A DNA stretch of 5,924 bases from Clostridiales bacterium (GCA_012515725.1 JAAYXU010000158.1:1-5924), one strand, 5' to 3'. Shown: positions 1 through 5,852, counted from the first letter of the stretch. Notes: generated from the letters alone by a model not told the origin. A program made the numbers and translations.

Positions 1-226
1 AATAAATGAGGTTGGCGGCGGTGTTCCATTTTCCGATTGCATTGCCTATCTGCAAACCATAGAAGTAGTCGCCCTGCGTCGTTACCTTATATTTCAGGCT
101 GCCTGAATTCTGAAATCGTACACATAGCGGATTGAGCGAGTATGCATAGGCGGTTGCGGCGAAAAAAATCGACAAGGACCATACGAGGAAGATTGAGGCG
201 CATATTTTTTTGCGAAAATGCTTCAT
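1..226 (-). CDS. Exported protein of unknown function, N-terminal part only (runs off the left edge)
   Basis: I do not recognise this gene with confidence. The reverse strand reads 75 open codons from an ATG at 226 to the window edge, without a stop. The start is supported by an AGGAAGGT ribosome binding site just upstream and a strong promoter further up. The N-terminus is a clear Sec signal peptide: a basic stretch (MKHFRKKI), a hydrophobic core at about residues 9-24, and an AYA signal peptidase I site at residues 26-28. There is no lipobox. The mature part begins with SLNPLCVRF and then reads YKVTTQGDYFYGLQIGNAIG followed by KWNTAANLIY. The pattern of a beta-like strand, then a helix ending in a Trp, loosely recalls the N-terminal part of matrixin-like metalloprotease domains. 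The zinc motif would lie outside the window, so that is only a guess. The gene is divergent from the chaperone operon. Confidence 0.72.
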   Translation of the reverse strand, partial: MKHFRKKICASIFLVWSLSIFFAATAYAYSLNPLCVRFQNSGSLKYKVTTQGDYFYGLQIGNAIGKWNTAANLIY

Positions 227-260
227 AATTACCTTCCTATGTAAAAAATAACATGGAAAC

Positions 261-289
261 ATAATACTGCATCCTCCTTTTCTTGTCAA
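261..289 (-). promoter_or_regulatory. Sigma-A-type promoter of the exported-protein gene
   Basis: On the reverse strand a perfect -35 box TTGACA (284-289) is followed after 17 bp by the -10 box TATTAT (261-266). Transcription would start near 254, giving a leader of about 28 nt before the ATG at 226. The region upstream of the -35 (about 290-330) is very AT-rich and could act as an UP element. Box match and spacing are seen directly; activity is inferred. Confidence 0.7.
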
Positions 290-405
290 CTATAACTTTG
301 CTATATTATATACTTTATTCTATATTCTATGCATTGGTGGTTCTTTTGTAGCCTGTTTGATTGGTTTTTCCAACCATGCAACAACTTTATAATCTGTGGT
401 ATGCC

Positions 406-428
406 TAATACCGTATTACGGGCCGTAA
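406..428. repeat. Two overlapping 13-bp palindromes (possible operator)
   Basis: TAATAC-C-GTATTA (406-418) and TTACGG-G-CCGTAA (416-428) are both perfect inverted repeats with six-base arms and a one-base centre, and they share the three bases TTA at 416-418. An odd-centred dyad of this kind is typical of dimeric repressor sites. A TATAAT lies just upstream at 388-393 but has no good -35. The regulator, if any, is unknown. Confidence 0.5.
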
Positions 429-488
429 ATTAGGGCTGTGTATTTACGTCACTAGTTGAGCGAAGATGGCAGTCGCTCCCTCCGGTAT

Positions 489-505
489 CTTTCTGCATCA
501 GAAAG
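489..505. repeat. Small perfect hairpin, 7-bp stem with 3-nt loop
   Basis: CTTTCTG (489-495) and CAGAAAG (499-505) are exact inverse complements around the triplet CAT. There is no T-tract on either side, so I do not call it a terminator. It lies about 50 bp upstream of the chaperone promoter. Its role is unknown and it may be a chance structure. Confidence 0.35.
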
Positions 506-553
506 GGCTCGAATCGGGGCGTCAACATTTCCCGCCGAAATCCGTTTTACCCC

Positions 554-581
554 TTGCATTTTGGTAAAACAATGCTATAAT
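554..581 (+). promoter_or_regulatory. Sigma-A-type promoter of the cbpA-clpB operon
   Basis: The -35 box TTGCAT (554-559) and perfect -10 box TATAAT (576-581) are separated by 16 bp. Transcription would start around 588, directly at the CtsR box, giving a leader of roughly 50 nt ahead of the J-protein gene. The ribosome binding site AAAGGAGG (625-632) stands 7 nt before the ATG at 640. This is the only clear promoter seen for the two chaperone genes. Confidence 0.75.
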
Positions 582-588
582 TATTAAA

Positions 589-605
589 GGTCAAAGTAAG
601 TCAAA
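589..605 (+). promoter_or_regulatory. CtsR operator (heptad direct repeat)
   Basis: The sequence GGTCAAA-GTA-AGTCAAA matches the known CtsR heptad direct repeat RGTCAAA-NAN-RGTCAAA. Both heptads are exact, and the only deviation is the middle base of the 3-nt spacer (T instead of A). The box starts right after the -10 hexamer, over the predicted transcription start, where a bound dimer would block RNA polymerase. In Bacillota, CtsR represses clp genes and is released during heat or protein stress. The ctsR gene itself is not in this window. Confidence 0.85.
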
Positions 606-639
606 CCAATTAATCCGATTCAATAAAGGAGGACGCGCG

Positions 640-1554
640 ATGCGGACACCCGATTATTATAAAACGCTGGGCGTGCAGGATACCGCATCCGACGAGGAGA
701 TTAAGAAGGCCTTCCGGAAGCTGGCCAAGAAATACCACCCCGACACACACGGGGGAGACAAGGCGTCCGAGGAGCGCTTCAAGCTCATCAGCGAGGCCTA
801 TGAGGTTCTGGGGGATAAAAAGAGGCGGCAGGAGTACGACGAGCTGCGCAGGAACCCGCCTCCGCCGAGCTTTGATCCATCGGGCTTTGGCGCACGGACG
901 CACAGGAGCGCGCGAACCGTCACGTTCGACGAGGGCGGAGACTTTTCGGACTTCTTCGAAATGTTCTTCGGACGTGGAAGGGGCGCGGGCGCGGATCCGT
1001 TTTCGCACAACCGGGCGGTATCGATGCCCGGGCAGGACGTGGAGGCCGAGATAGCCATCACGGTCGCGGAGGGCTTCGAGGGAGCGAAGAAGGCCGTATC
1101 GCTGGAGCTGGACGGCGGTCGCAGGACGCTCAATTTCAGCATACCTCCAGGCACGACCGACGGCGCGAGAATCAAGCTGCGCGGTCAGGGAGGCCCAGGA
1201 ATGGGCGGTGGACCGGCCGGTGATCTCTATCTCAAAGTGCGCGTGAGCGACACACGCTATACGCTGGACGGGCTAGATCTGACTGAGGAGCTCCGGCTCA
1301 TGCCGTGGGATGCGGCGCTGGGCGCGCAGGTACCGTTCGAGACGCCCGACGGGCAGATCATGGTGCGCGTGCCTGGCGGCGTACAGACCGGCCAACGAAT
1401 CCGTATCGCCGGGCGGGGATACAAGAACAAGAAAGGGGAGCGGGGAGACCTCTATGCGCGGGTCGCACTCATGAACCCATCCTCACTGACCGCCGAGCAG
1501 CGGAGGCTCTATGAACAGTTGCAAAAAATCGCCGGTCCGCATGGCGGCAACTGA
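640..1554 (+). CDS. cbpA: CbpA-type J-domain co-chaperone (DnaJ family, no zinc finger)
   Basis: This is a cytoplasmic Hsp40 co-chaperone of 304 aa that should bind non-native polypeptides, stimulate the DnaK ATPase and hand substrates to DnaK. The J domain spans residues 5-70, with the essential HPD triad at 33-35 between helices II and III. A proline-rich linker and a short Gly/Phe-type segment follow (about 71-125, including DFSDFFEMFFGRGRG). Residues about 132-285 form the two DnaJ C-terminal beta domains (GQDVEAEIAI, PPGTTDGARIKLRGQG, LYLKVRV, TPDGQIMVRVPGG, LYARV). The four CxxCxGxG zinc motifs of DnaJ are absent and the protein contains no cysteine at all. This makes it a class B, CbpA/DnaJ2-like protein, not the housekeeping DnaJ. 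The start is fixed by AAAGGAGG at 625-632. clpB follows after 23 bp, and the upstream CtsR box points to stress control. The family call is firm; the symbol could equally be given as a dnaJ paralogue. Confidence 0.93.
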   Translation: MRTPDYYKTLGVQDTASDEEIKKAFRKLAKKYHPDTHGGDKASEERFKLISEAYEVLGDKKRRQEYDELRRNPPPPSFDPSGFGARTHRSARTVTFDEGGDFSDFFEMFFGRGRGAGADPFSHNRAVSMPGQDVEAEIAITVAEGFEGAKKAVSLELDGGRRTLNFSIPPGTTDGARIKLRGQGGPGMGGGPAGDLYLKVRVSDTRYTLDGLDLTEELRLMPWDAALGAQVPFETPDGQIMVRVPGGVQTGQRIRIAGRGYKNKKGERGDLYARVALMNPSSLTAEQRRLYEQLQKIAGPHGGN

Positions 1555-1565
1555 CCATACTTTAC

Positions 1566-1573
1566 GAGGTGAT
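1566..1573 (+). promoter_or_regulatory. Ribosome binding site of clpB
   Basis: GAGGTGAT lies in the 23-bp gap between the J-protein stop and the clpB ATG at 1578. It matches the extended anti-Shine-Dalgarno complement AGGAGGTGAT over eight bases, indicating strong independent initiation of clpB on the shared transcript. No promoter or terminator fits in the gap. Confidence 0.8.
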
Positions 1574-1577
1574 TTGA

Positions 1578-4172
1578 ATGGATATCGAAAAATTTACGCA
1601 GAAAGCACAGCAGGCGATACTGAGCTCACAGGATGTCGCGGTACGGTTGGGGCACCAGCAGCTTGAGGGGGAGCACCTTCTCAAAGCGCTTTTGAGTCAG
1701 GAGGATGGGCTGGCAGCCAGGCTTCTTCATATCATGGGCGCGGACACCGCCGCCGTCGAGTCTGAGATCGACGCCGAACTTGAGAAGCTTCCCCGGGTGT
1801 CGGGCGGAAGCGGTCTGTACGCGAGCCGCCGCGTGAGCAGACTGCTGCTGGCAGCGCAGGACGAGGCGAAGAAATTCAGGGACGAATACGCGGGCGTCGA
1901 GCACCTCCTGCTGGCGATTCTGGACGAGCGGGGAACACCCGCGGCGCGGATACTGGCGCAGCGTGGCGTAAGCCGCGAGGAGTTCCTGAAGGCGCTTGAA
2001 AAGGTGCGCAGCGGCCAGCGCATCACCACGCAGGATCCCGAGAGCACCTACGAGGCGCTGGAGCGTTACGGAAAGGATCTGGTGGAGCTTGCCCGGGCCG
2101 GGAAGCTGGATCCGGTCATCGGTCGCGACGAGGAGATACGCCGCGTGATACGCATACTGTCCCGCCGCACGAAAAATAACCCGGTACTGATCGGCGAGCC
2201 GGGAACCGGCAAGACCGCGATCGTCGAGGGCCTGGCCCAGCGCATCGTGCGCAGCGACGTACCCGAGGGGCTTAAGGGCAAGGCGGTATTCGCGCTCGAC
2301 ATGGGCGCGCTCATTGCGGGGGCCAAGTACAGGGGCGAATTCGAGGAACGCCTTAAGGCGGTGCTCAAGGAAGTCGAGCAGTCCGACGGGAGGATCATAC
2401 TCTTCATCGACGAGCTTCATAACATAGTGGGCGCGGGGCGCACCGAGGGCGCGATGGATGCCGGCAACATATTAAAGCCCATGCTGGCCCGGGGAGAGCT
2501 CCGCTGCATCGGCGCGACGACGCTGGACGAGTACCGCAAATATATCGAAAAGGACACGGCGCTGGAGCGTCGATTCCAGCCGGTGCTGGTCGACCAACCT
2601 ACGGTGGAGGATACGGTATCGATCCTGCGGGGGCTCAAGGAGAAGTTTGAGATTCACCACGGCGTGCGCATCACCGACAACGCGCTCATCGCGTGCGCGG
2701 TGCTGTCCCACCGCTATATCAGCGACCGGTTCCTGCCCGACAAGGCGATCGATCTCATGGACGAGGCGGCCGCGATGCTGCGCACCGAGATAGACAGCCT
2801 CCCCTCAGAGCTAGACCAGATTTCCCGGCGCGTGCTGACGCTAGAGATCGAACGGCAGGCGCTTTCTCGGGAAAAGGACGAGACTTCCCGCGAACGCTTC
2901 GCGCAGCTGGAGCAGGAAATAGCGGCGCTCAGGGAACAGGAAACCGAGATGCGCGCCCGCTGGGAGCAGGAAAAGAAGGGCATCGAAAGCATCAAACAGC
3001 TGCAGGAGGAAATTGAGCAGGTCAACCACGAGATCGAGGAAGCCGAGCGCCGCTACGACCTCAATGCGCTGGCCGAGCTCAAGCATGGCCGTTTGCCCGG
3101 GCTTACGGCACAGCTTGAGGCCGAGAGGGCCAGACAGCAGGAGGGCGGCGGGGAGCGGCTGCTGCGCGAGGCGGTCACCGAGGAAGAGATAGCACAGATC
3201 GTGTCGATGTGGACGGGCATCCCGGTATCCCGCCTGGTCGAGAGCGAGAAGGAGAAGCTCCTGCATCTCGGAGACGCGCTACACCGCCATGTCATCGGGC
3301 AGGACGAGGCTGTAACTAGCGTGGCTGATGCGGTGCTGCGGGCGCGTTCGGGACTCAAGGATCCCGGAAAGCCGATAGGATCATTCCTTTTCCTGGGGCC
3401 TACCGGTGTGGGAAAGACCGAGCTTGCCAAGGTGCTGGCACGCGAGCTTTTCGACAGCGAGGAGAACCTCATCCGAATCGATATGAGCGAGTACCAGGAG
3501 CGCCACACGGTCGCGCGGCTCATCGGTGCGCCTCCCGGATACGTGGGCTACGAGGAGGGCGGTCAGCTTACCGAGGCTGCGCGGCGCAGGCCCTATTCGG
3601 TCTTGCTCTTCGATGAGATCGAGAAGGCCCACCCTGACGTGTTTCACACGTTGCTGCAGCTCTTAGACGACGGCCGCCTGACCGACAGTCAGGGACGCAC
3701 CGTGGACTTTAAGAACACGGTCGTCATCATGACGTCGAATATCGGCAGCCAGTACCTGATGAATGGATTGGGAGCGGACGGAAGCATAGAGGAGGCGGCG
3801 CGCACACAGGTTATGGCTGAGCTGCGTACTCATTTCCGGCCTGAGTTTCTGAACCGTATCGACGAAATCGTGCTCTTCAAGCCGCTTACAATGGACGAGA
3901 TCGAGCGCATCATCGGACTGCTGACACAGGAGATCGGGCGGCGGCTGGCCGACCGCCACATCGCTCTCGAGGTAACGGAGAGCGCGGTGCGCCAGGTTGC
4001 CCGGGATGCCTATTCCCCGACGTACGGAGCCCGCCCCATCAAGCGCTATCTGCAGAAGCATCTGGAGACCGAGGCTGGCCGGATGATCATCGCCGGGCAG
4101 GTTCCCGAACACGGTACGCTGGTGGTCGACGCGGACGGGGAGGGGCTTACCTTCCGGGTGGAAGAAAAGTAA
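1578..4172 (+). CDS. clpB: ClpB (Hsp100) ATP-dependent protein disaggregase
   Basis: At 864 aa this is a full-length ClpB. It forms a hexameric ring that extracts and unfolds aggregated proteins together with DnaK and a J protein. The N-terminal Clp repeat domain covers about residues 1-150. AAA module 1 has Walker A GEPGTGKT (206-213), pore loop AKYRGEF around Tyr251, Walker B LFIDE (275-279) and an Arg finger at RR 331-332. The coiled-coil middle domain, rich in Glu, Gln and Arg, runs about 408-525; this identifies ClpB and is where DnaK docks. AAA module 2 has Walker A GPTGVGKT (607-614), pore loop GYVGY (654-658), Walker B LLFDE (676-680) and sensor-2 GARPIKR (817-823). I see no ClpP-binding IGL/IGF loop, so it should act as a disaggregase and not as a protease partner. 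All key ATPase residues are present. It is the second gene of a CtsR-type operon with the J protein, and a hairpin follows. Confidence 0.97.
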   Translation: MDIEKFTQKAQQAILSSQDVAVRLGHQQLEGEHLLKALLSQEDGLAARLLHIMGADTAAVESEIDAELEKLPRVSGGSGLYASRRVSRLLLAAQDEAKKFRDEYAGVEHLLLAILDERGTPAARILAQRGVSREEFLKALEKVRSGQRITTQDPESTYEALERYGKDLVELARAGKLDPVIGRDEEIRRVIRILSRRTKNNPVLIGEPGTGKTAIVEGLAQRIVRSDVPEGLKGKAVFALDMGALIAGAKYRGEFEERLKAVLKEVEQSDGRIILFIDELHNIVGAGRTEGAMDAGNILKPMLARGELRCIGATTLDEYRKYIEKDTALERRFQPVLVDQPTVEDTVSILRGLKEKFEIHHGVRITDNALIACAVLSHRYISDRFLPDKAIDLMDEAAAMLRTEIDSLPSELDQISRRVLTLEIERQALSREKDETSRERFAQLEQEIAALREQETEMRARWEQEKKGIESIKQLQEEIEQVNHEIEEAERRYDLNALAELKHGRLPGLTAQLEAERARQQEGGGERLLREAVTEEEIAQIVSMWTGIPVSRLVESEKEKLLHLGDALHRHVIGQDEAVTSVADAVLRARSGLKDPGKPIGSFLFLGPTGVGKTELAKVLARELFDSEENLIRIDMSEYQERHTVARLIGAPPGYVGYEEGGQLTEAARRRPYSVLLFDEIEKAHPDVFHTLLQLLDDGRLTDSQGRTVDFKNTVVIMTSNIGSQYLMNGLGADGSIEEAARTQVMAELRTHFRPEFLNRIDEIVLFKPLTMDEIERIIGLLTQEIGRRLADRHIALEVTESAVRQVARDAYSPTYGARPIKRYLQKHLETEAGRMIIAGQVPEHGTLVVDADGEGLTFRVEEK

Positions 4173-4209
4173 AAATTGACGCCCGTATCGGTGCGTGAAT
4201 AGGCTGACT

Positions 4210-4243
4210 GCGAAACACTCCCGGCGGAAGGGGAGTGTTTCGC
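4210..4243. terminator. Convergent hairpin, possible bidirectional terminator without a T-tract
   Basis: A perfect 13-bp stem is formed by GCGAAACACTCCC (4210-4222) and GGGAGTGTTTCGC (4231-4243) around an 8-nt loop. It lies 37 bp after the clpB stop and 22 bp beyond the stop of the convergent phosphoesterase gene, the expected place for a shared terminator. However, neither strand has a run of T after the stem (CTATAAAGG on plus, AGTCAGCC on minus). It may be a weak or factor-assisted terminator, or a structure that protects the 3' ends. Confidence 0.6.
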
Positions 4244-4265
4244 TATAAAGGTTGAGAAAGTATAT

Positions 4266-4739
4266 TTACACTTCGGATATAGTGCAACCGATTCGATTAC
4301 CCGTGATTGCTATGCTTCCATATGTGGCGTGGATTGTTTTGCTTGATATACGGCCAATCCGCCCTGGATTCATGAGCCATATGCCATCGATACAGCTAAG
4401 CATTGGTTTGTGCGTATGGCCGAAAAGGATGATTCGCGCGTTGTTGCGGACGCCGGTGTCGTACAGTTTGCCGAGGCCATCCTGCACGTTATGCTTATGG
4501 CCGTGCGTCATGTACACGCGCGTTCCGTCAAAGGTTATGAGTTCTTCCTCGCTCGCGCCAGACTCCTGATCGGTATTCCCCTTGACGAGGTGCGTTCTCA
4601 GATTGGTTTGTCTCTGCAGCGCAAGCCCGTCTGCTAAATGATCGCCCAGATGCAGTATCGCGTCGGGCTTCTGCGCGTGTATAACAGACAACATTGTGGG
4701 TACGTCGGTATGCGAATCAGCAAACACAAGAATATTCAT
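4266..4739 (-). CDS. YfcE/MJ0936-type metallophosphoesterase
   Basis: This 157-aa protein belongs to the small calcineurin-like phosphoesterases (YfcE, MJ0936, YsnB type), soluble enzymes that hydrolyse phosphodiesters or phosphomonoesters with two metal ions, usually Mn or Ni. The natural substrate of this subfamily is generally not known. All metal motifs are present in order: DSH with Asp8 and His10, GDH with Asp33, GNTD with Asn55, THGH with His79 and His81, and GHTH with His108 and His110. The NPG turn at 124-126 follows, though the usual serine-rich continuation is replaced by RIGRISSKT. Length is typical for the family. The ATG at 4739 is preceded by GGAGGG (reverse strand, 4746-4752) at 6-nt spacing. 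The gene lies 40 bp downstream of the aldolase gene on the same strand, with no promoter seen between, so cotranscription is likely. It converges on clpB. Confidence 0.9.
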   Translation of the reverse strand: MNILVFADSHTDVPTMLSVIHAQKPDAILHLGDHLADGLALQRQTNLRTHLVKGNTDQESGASEEELITFDGTRVYMTHGHKHNVQDGLGKLYDTGVRNNARIILFGHTHKPMLSCIDGIWLMNPGRIGRISSKTIHATYGSIAITGNRIGCTISEV

Positions 4740-4779
4740 CCCGTACCCTCCATACTGTCGCGAAATTCATGCCGCGTGC

Positions 4780-5550
4780 TTATTCCTCCCGCGCGGCGCG
4801 GACGACCTCCCGGCATGCGTCGGCGAAAAGCCCCACATCAACCGAATACGACAAATACTGCACTCCTGCCGCCTTCCAGCGGGCGATATGGGCATGAGTA
4901 TCCAGGAACGTACCTACAACGATACCCTTTTCCCTCGCGGCGGTCACTATCTGCATCATTTTCTCCACTACCGCGGGATGGTCGACCTGGCCTGTGAGAC
5001 CCAATGACTGCGACAGATCGTAGGGCCCGATAAACAATATATCGACGCCTCGGGTAGCCATGATCGCGTCCAGGTTATCCAGCGCTTCGCGGCCCTCGAG
5101 CTGGAGTATGACGAGAGTCTCGTTAGCGGCTTTAAAATACTCGTAGCGATCAGTCACCGAGTAGCGCGCGGCTCGCACGAAGCGGCAAACGCCCCGGCTT
5201 CCTATCGGATGAAATTTCGCCAGGGAAACGGCTCTTTGGGCGTCCTCGGCCGTACAGACCTGCGGCACCTGTATGCCCGCCGCGCCAATGTCCAGCGCTT
5301 TTCCGATCGCTTCCTCTCCGATCCCAGACACGCGGATGATGGGCGCCATGCCCGACAGCGCCGCGGCGCGGACATTGTTCTGCATCGACTCGATCGATAC
5401 CGGCCCGTGCTCCGTGTCAAGTATGCAGAAATCAAATCCGCTCCAACCTGCAACTTCTACGAATGCCGGATCTCCGGTCTTCATGAATGGCCCGATGACC
5501 GCCTGCCCGGCGGCCAGTTTTTCCTTGAACTGAGATAATGCCGTGTCCAT
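4780..5550 (-). CDS. HpcH/HpaI-family class II pyruvate aldolase
   Basis: This 256-aa protein is a metal-dependent TIM-barrel aldolase related to 2-dehydro-3-deoxyglucarate aldolase (GarL) and 4-hydroxy-2-oxoheptanedioate aldolase (HpaI). These cleave 2-keto-4-hydroxy acids to pyruvate plus an aldehyde. The catalytic set is intact: Asp45 and His48 in LDTEHGP, Arg73 in PIIRV, and metal ligands Glu152 in LQLEGRE and Asp178 in IGPYDLS. Each is shifted by exactly +3 from the HpaI positions as I recall them (D42, H45, R70, E149, D175). PIGSRG (115-120) is another family motif. The exact substrate cannot be read from the sequence. I chose the ATG at 5550 because GGGGAGG (reverse strand, 5557-5563) lies 6 nt upstream. 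An in-frame ATG at 5577 would add nine residues but has no ribosome binding site. It is probably the first gene of a two-gene operon with the phosphoesterase. Confidence 0.92.
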   Translation of the reverse strand: MDTALSQFKEKLAAGQAVIGPFMKTGDPAFVEVAGWSGFDFCILDTEHGPVSIESMQNNVRAAALSGMAPIIRVSGIGEEAIGKALDIGAAGIQVPQVCTAEDAQRAVSLAKFHPIGSRGVCRFVRAARYSVTDRYEYFKAANETLVILQLEGREALDNLDAIMATRGVDILFIGPYDLSQSLGLTGQVDHPAVVEKMMQIVTAAREKGIVVGTFLDTHAHIARWKAAGVQYLSYSVDVGLFADACREVVRAAREE

Positions 5551-5605
5551 CAAATTCCTCCCCAGCGACCATGCCAAAAAAGCGGGCCGCCCTAATCTGC
5601 CTTAT

Positions 5606-5634
5606 ATTATAATAGGGATCGGGCGGCTGCGCAA
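5606..5634 (-). promoter_or_regulatory. Promoter of the aldolase-phosphoesterase operon
   Basis: On the reverse strand a perfect -10 box TATAAT (5606-5611) is preceded at 17-bp spacing by TTGCGC (5629-5634), which keeps the TTG of the -35 consensus. Transcription would start near 5599, leaving a leader of about 50 nt before the ATG at 5550. Inverted arms GCCGCCC (5586-5592) and GGGCGGC (5621-5627) flank the -10 box and could be an operator, but are short and GC-only. Confidence 0.6.
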
Positions 5635-5761
5635 TGATACAGATGTATTTTCACTTCGGCGTAGACTGGCTTCTGTGCCAGACGTATCCATAGTCTCCGG
5701 GAGGAGGTGCGGGCGGCGGTATGCCGTATGCCAGGAAGGTAATTAAAAGTTAAAAATCCGG
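5635..5761. other. Intergenic stretch with a strong Shine-Dalgarno-like run and a possible 10-codon ORF
   Basis: No normal gene is seen here. A small inverted repeat CTGGC (5666-5670) / GCCAG (5677-5681) is present. GGGAGGAGGTG (5699-5709) is a near-perfect Shine-Dalgarno sequence. It stands 11 nt before an ATG at 5721 that opens only ten codons (MPYARKVIKS, stop at 5751-5753). The heptamer GTATGCC is repeated in tandem at 5719-5732. This could be a leader peptide or the remnant of a lost gene; neither is established. Confidence 0.35.
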
Positions 5762-5815
5762 ATGATAATAGGGTGACATTATCACAAGATAATCACAATG
5801 ATAATAGAAATTATC
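5762..5815. repeat. Cluster of five GATAAT/ATTATC motifs (candidate operator array)
   Basis: Within 54 bp the hexamer GATAAT occurs on the plus strand at 5764-5769, 5788-5793 and 5800-5805, and as its complement ATTATC at 5778-5783 and 5810-5815. The copies form two inverted repeats: TGATAAT / ATTATCA with an 8-nt gap (5763-5784) and GATAAT / ATTATC with a 4-nt gap (5800-5815). ATGATAAT is also directly repeated at 5762-5769 and 5798-5805, exactly 36 bp apart. The array ends one base before the -35 box of the downstream promoter, a position suited to a regulator. The binding protein is unknown. Confidence 0.65.
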
Positions 5816-5816
5816 C

Positions 5817-5845
5817 TTGACTGAATCCGTGCAGTCTGGTATAAT
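5817..5845 (+). promoter_or_regulatory. Strong extended -10 promoter of the right-edge gene
   Basis: The -35 box TTGACT (5817-5822) and perfect -10 box TATAAT (5840-5845) are 17 bp apart, and a TGG directly before the -10 (5837-5839) gives the extended TGn element. Transcription would start near 5852, about 33 nt before the ATG at 5885. It is the best promoter in the window by consensus match. Confidence 0.8.
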
Positions 5846-5852
5846 TCACCGT

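Larger units (their letters stand above)
227..553. other. AT-rich divergent spacer without a supported gene
   Basis: This stretch separates the leftward exported-protein gene from the rightward chaperone operon. It holds the promoter of the leftward gene (261-289), two overlapping palindromes (406-428) and a small hairpin (489-505). The only small open frame I could trace by hand (329-433, 34 codons) has no ribosome binding site, and its composition does not look coding. I see no RNA gene that I can name. Confidence 0.6.

Noticed and set aside
388..393. Extra TATAAT on the plus strand in the divergent spacer.
   Set aside because: No -35-like hexamer at 16-18 bp upstream (the nearest, TTGGTT, is 21 bp away), and no gene follows closely.
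329..433. 34-codon plus-strand ORF beginning MHWWFFCSLFDW in the left spacer.
   Set aside because: No ribosome binding site, no adequate promoter and no recognisable features; it also runs through the palindromes.
1626..2420. Long reverse-strand open frame of 264 codons inside clpB.
   Set aside because: It is wholly antisense to conserved ClpB domains. Long antisense frames are expected in GC-rich coding sequence, and I recognise no family in it.
4210..4243. The hairpin arms contain CACTC and GAGTG, recalling the CIRCE operator of HrcA.
   Set aside because: CIRCE is TTAGCACTC-N9-GAGTGCTAA. Here the flanks are GAAACACTC with a 12-nt centre, and the site lies downstream of clpB, not at a promoter.
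4252..4569. Plus-strand open frame of 105 codons across the phosphoesterase gene.
   Set aside because: It overlaps the motif-complete metallophosphoesterase on the opposite strand, and the translation looks like noise.
5551..5577. N-terminal extension of the aldolase from the ATG at 5577 (MAWSLGRNL).
   Set aside because: No Shine-Dalgarno precedes that ATG, while the ATG at 5550 has GGGGAGG at ideal spacing, and the extension would cover that ribosome binding site.
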